Source of the DNA: Chitinophaga sp.
GTDB lineage: Bacteria; Bacteroidota; Bacteroidia; Chitinophagales; Chitinophagaceae
DNA: 64,000 bases
Direction: 5' to 3'
Assembly (NCBI RefSeq): GCF_017745275.1
Contig: NZ_JAGHZS010000001.1
Location: 310,001 to 374,000, forward strand
In this document: positions 62,751 to 64,000 of the stretch, in pieces
Position numbering within the stretch: position 1 is the stretch's first letter
Layout of the letters: each line of letters begins with the position of its first letter
Notes under the pieces: model-generated
What the model was told of the DNA's origin: nothing
Databases searched by the model: none
The model's input: only the letters and a program-made list of their open reading frames with translations
Translations under genes and position numbers: made by a program

Positions 62751-63470
62751 TTAACCATCGGGCAGCAATACCTTCATCACCGCATCCTTATACTGCCGCC
62801 CGATAGGCAGCTCCAACCCGGCAATTTCAATCAACGATGCACCAAACGCCGTTATTTTATCAATCGCAATAATATAGGAACGATGGATGCGGAGAAACTT
62901 TTCATCCGGTAATTTCTCCTCCAGGTACGTGATACGCTGATAAGTAATTATTTCCTGGTGAATAGTTTTTACTTTCACATAATCCTTCAGGCTCTCTATA
63001 CAAATAATGTCTTTCAAAAATACCTTGATCATCTTCTTATCTGATTTCAGGTAAATAAAAGGCGCACTGGCCGCAGGCACAGGCAACAGCATCACCTTTT
63101 CTTTGCGATGTTGCGCATGGTACTTATTAATGGCCACCAGGAAGCGTTCAAAAGGAATGGGCTTTACCAGGTAATCCAATACCTGCAATTCAAAACCGTC
63201 TACCGCGTAATCGCGGTAGGCAGTTGTTATTATCACTGAAGGGCGGATGGAGAGCGTTTTCAAAAAATCAATGCCGGATAACTTAGGCATCTGAATATCC
63301 AGGAATAACAGGTCTACTTTATTCGTTTGCAAAAACAATAACGCCTCAATAGCATTATTGCAACGCCCTGACAACGTAAGAGTATCCAGTTGCCGGATGT
63401 AGGTACACAATACATCCGCAGCCAGTGGCTCATCATCTACTACCAGGCATTTTATTTTAGACAGCATCAT
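62751..63470 (-). CDS. LytTR response regulator
   Basis: 239 residues. A receiver domain (VVDDEPLAADVL, phospho-acceptor Asp58 in LLFLDIQMPK, TAYRDYAVDGF, LVKPIPF) is followed by a LytTR DNA-binding domain (about 140-235: DIICIESLKDYVKVKT, LPDEKFLRIHRSYIIAIDKI). It works with the kinase encoded just upstream; the stop of the kinase overlaps this start by 3 nt (TCAT on the plus strand). LytTR regulators usually bind direct repeats; a target is not evident here. Confidence 0.93.
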   Translation of the reverse strand: MMLSKIKCLVVDDEPLAADVLCTYIRQLDTLTLSGRCNNAIEALLFLQTNKVDLLFLDIQMPKLSGIDFLKTLSIRPSVIITTAYRDYAVDGFELQVLDYLVKPIPFERFLVAINKYHAQHRKEKVMLLPVPAASAPFIYLKSDKKMIKVFLKDIICIESLKDYVKVKTIHQEIITYQRITYLEEKLPDEKFLRIHRSYIIAIDKITAFGASLIEIAGLELPIGRQYKDAVMKVLLPDG

Positions 63471-64000
63471 GCTTGTAATTTAATTTTCAGGTCGACGATA
63501 TACCGCCCCGGTTCCCGATACTGCTGCAATTCATGCCCATGCGGATACAATAATTCCAGCCTGCGTATAATATTGCGCAACCCAATACCACTACGTTCCC
63601 CCGTTGGCGTTATTGTATCGGTTGTATGGCTGTTTTCAATTTTCGCCTGCAACCATCCTTCTTTTACTTTGAGGTCGATGGTGACCCACACCAGGTCAGT
63701 TTCATTACTCACTCCATGTTTGAACGCGTTCTCCACAAAAGGAATCAGCAACAGCGGTGCAATAGAAACAGCAGCCGTATCGCCTGATACATTCAGCGAT
63801 ACCTCCAGCCGGTTACCATAACGCAACTGCTCTAACTGTATATAGTTTTGTATATGCGCAATTTCTTTCTGCAACGAAATACCAGGTGATTGCGCATCAT
63901 ATAACATATAACTCATCAGTTCTGATAGCTTCAACACCACCACCGGTGCACCCGGCGACTGATGCAACGTAAGCGAGTACAGGTTATTTAAAGTATTGAA
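63467..64000 (-). CDS. LytS-type sensor histidine kinase, N-terminus beyond the window
   Basis: The frame is open to the last base, so at least 178 residues are visible and the gene continues. The visible part starts at FNTLNNLYSLT, just after the phospho-acceptor His of the His_kinase domain. It then shows the HATPase N-box (LLIPFVENAFKHGV), the G1 motif (GIGLRNIIRRLELLY) and a C-terminus PGRYIVDLKIKLQA. It phosphorylates the LytTR regulator with which it overlaps. The sensor part is outside. Confidence 0.9.
   Translation of the reverse strand, partial: FNTLNNLYSLTLHQSPGAPVVVLKLSELMSYMLYDAQSPGISLQKEIAHIQNYIQLEQLRYGNRLEVSLNVSGDTAAVSIAPLLLIPFVENAFKHGVSNETDLVWVTIDLKVKEGWLQAKIENSHTTDTITPTGERSGIGLRNIIRRLELLYPHGHELQQYREPGRYIVDLKIKLQA

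Overview
The window looks like chromosome of a glycan-degrading Bacteroidota, most likely a Chitinophaga-like member of the Chitinophagaceae. The evidence is four SusC/SusD pairs, a FecR with a transducing SusC, type IX secretion (T9SS) genes with a CHU_C-type C-terminal sorting domain, AT-rich TAnnTTTG-like promoter elements, and few convincing Shine-Dalgarno sites. This is inferred from gene content only. No rRNA, tRNA, phage genes, transposase or CRISPR array was seen.

Layout. 1-6.7 kb: the end of a fecR, a SusC with an STN signalling domain, a SusD and a beta-propeller lipoprotein. 6.8-22.8 kb (minus strand): a T9SS surface-adhesin locus, with a 4,429-residue DUF11-repeat protein followed by a PorP/SprF partner and a PD40 protein. 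23.2-29.8 kb: a GH29 alpha-L-fucosidase divergent from a SusC/SusD pair. 30.0-31.3 kb: a two-gene HTH/nucleotidyltransferase module of toxin-antitoxin type, preceded by a perfect 63-bp palindrome. 31.3-34.4 kb: housekeeping-like genes (DUF92, DUF5946, metallo-beta-lactamase fold, PAP2). 34.5-44.1 kb: a SusC/SusD/sulfatase locus, then an exported formylglycine-generating-enzyme-like protein and a GH110-like beta-helix protein. 44.2-61.4 kb: an Nramp-like transporter and a long minus-strand locus (AGE epimerase, SusC, SusD, DUF5018, GHL10, DUF5009/NagX-like, SGNH, SSS symporter, DUF4434) facing a ROK regulator. This suggests use of an N-acetylhexosamine-containing glycan. 61.5-64 kb: an exported protein of unknown function and a LytTR response regulator / LytS-type kinase pair, the kinase cut by the window edge.

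The most unusual signal is not a protein. At least seven intergenic hairpins with long arms (711-804, 6708-6825, 23024-23171, 32094-32203, 40629-40730, 45523-45649, 48509-48630), plus one octamer-based relative (34447-34505) and one solo arm (58721-58748), have arms built from tandem words of 7 nt. Four share the unit AGCNNAA and a core AGCTATTG. The inner stems differ between copies but stay complementary within each copy. Several copies supply the stop codon, and sometimes the last residues, of the adjacent gene. Together they look like a dispersed family of structured elements that may be mobile or may terminate or process transcripts. The second notable signal is the 63-bp palindrome touching the start of the HTH/nucleotidyltransferase operon.
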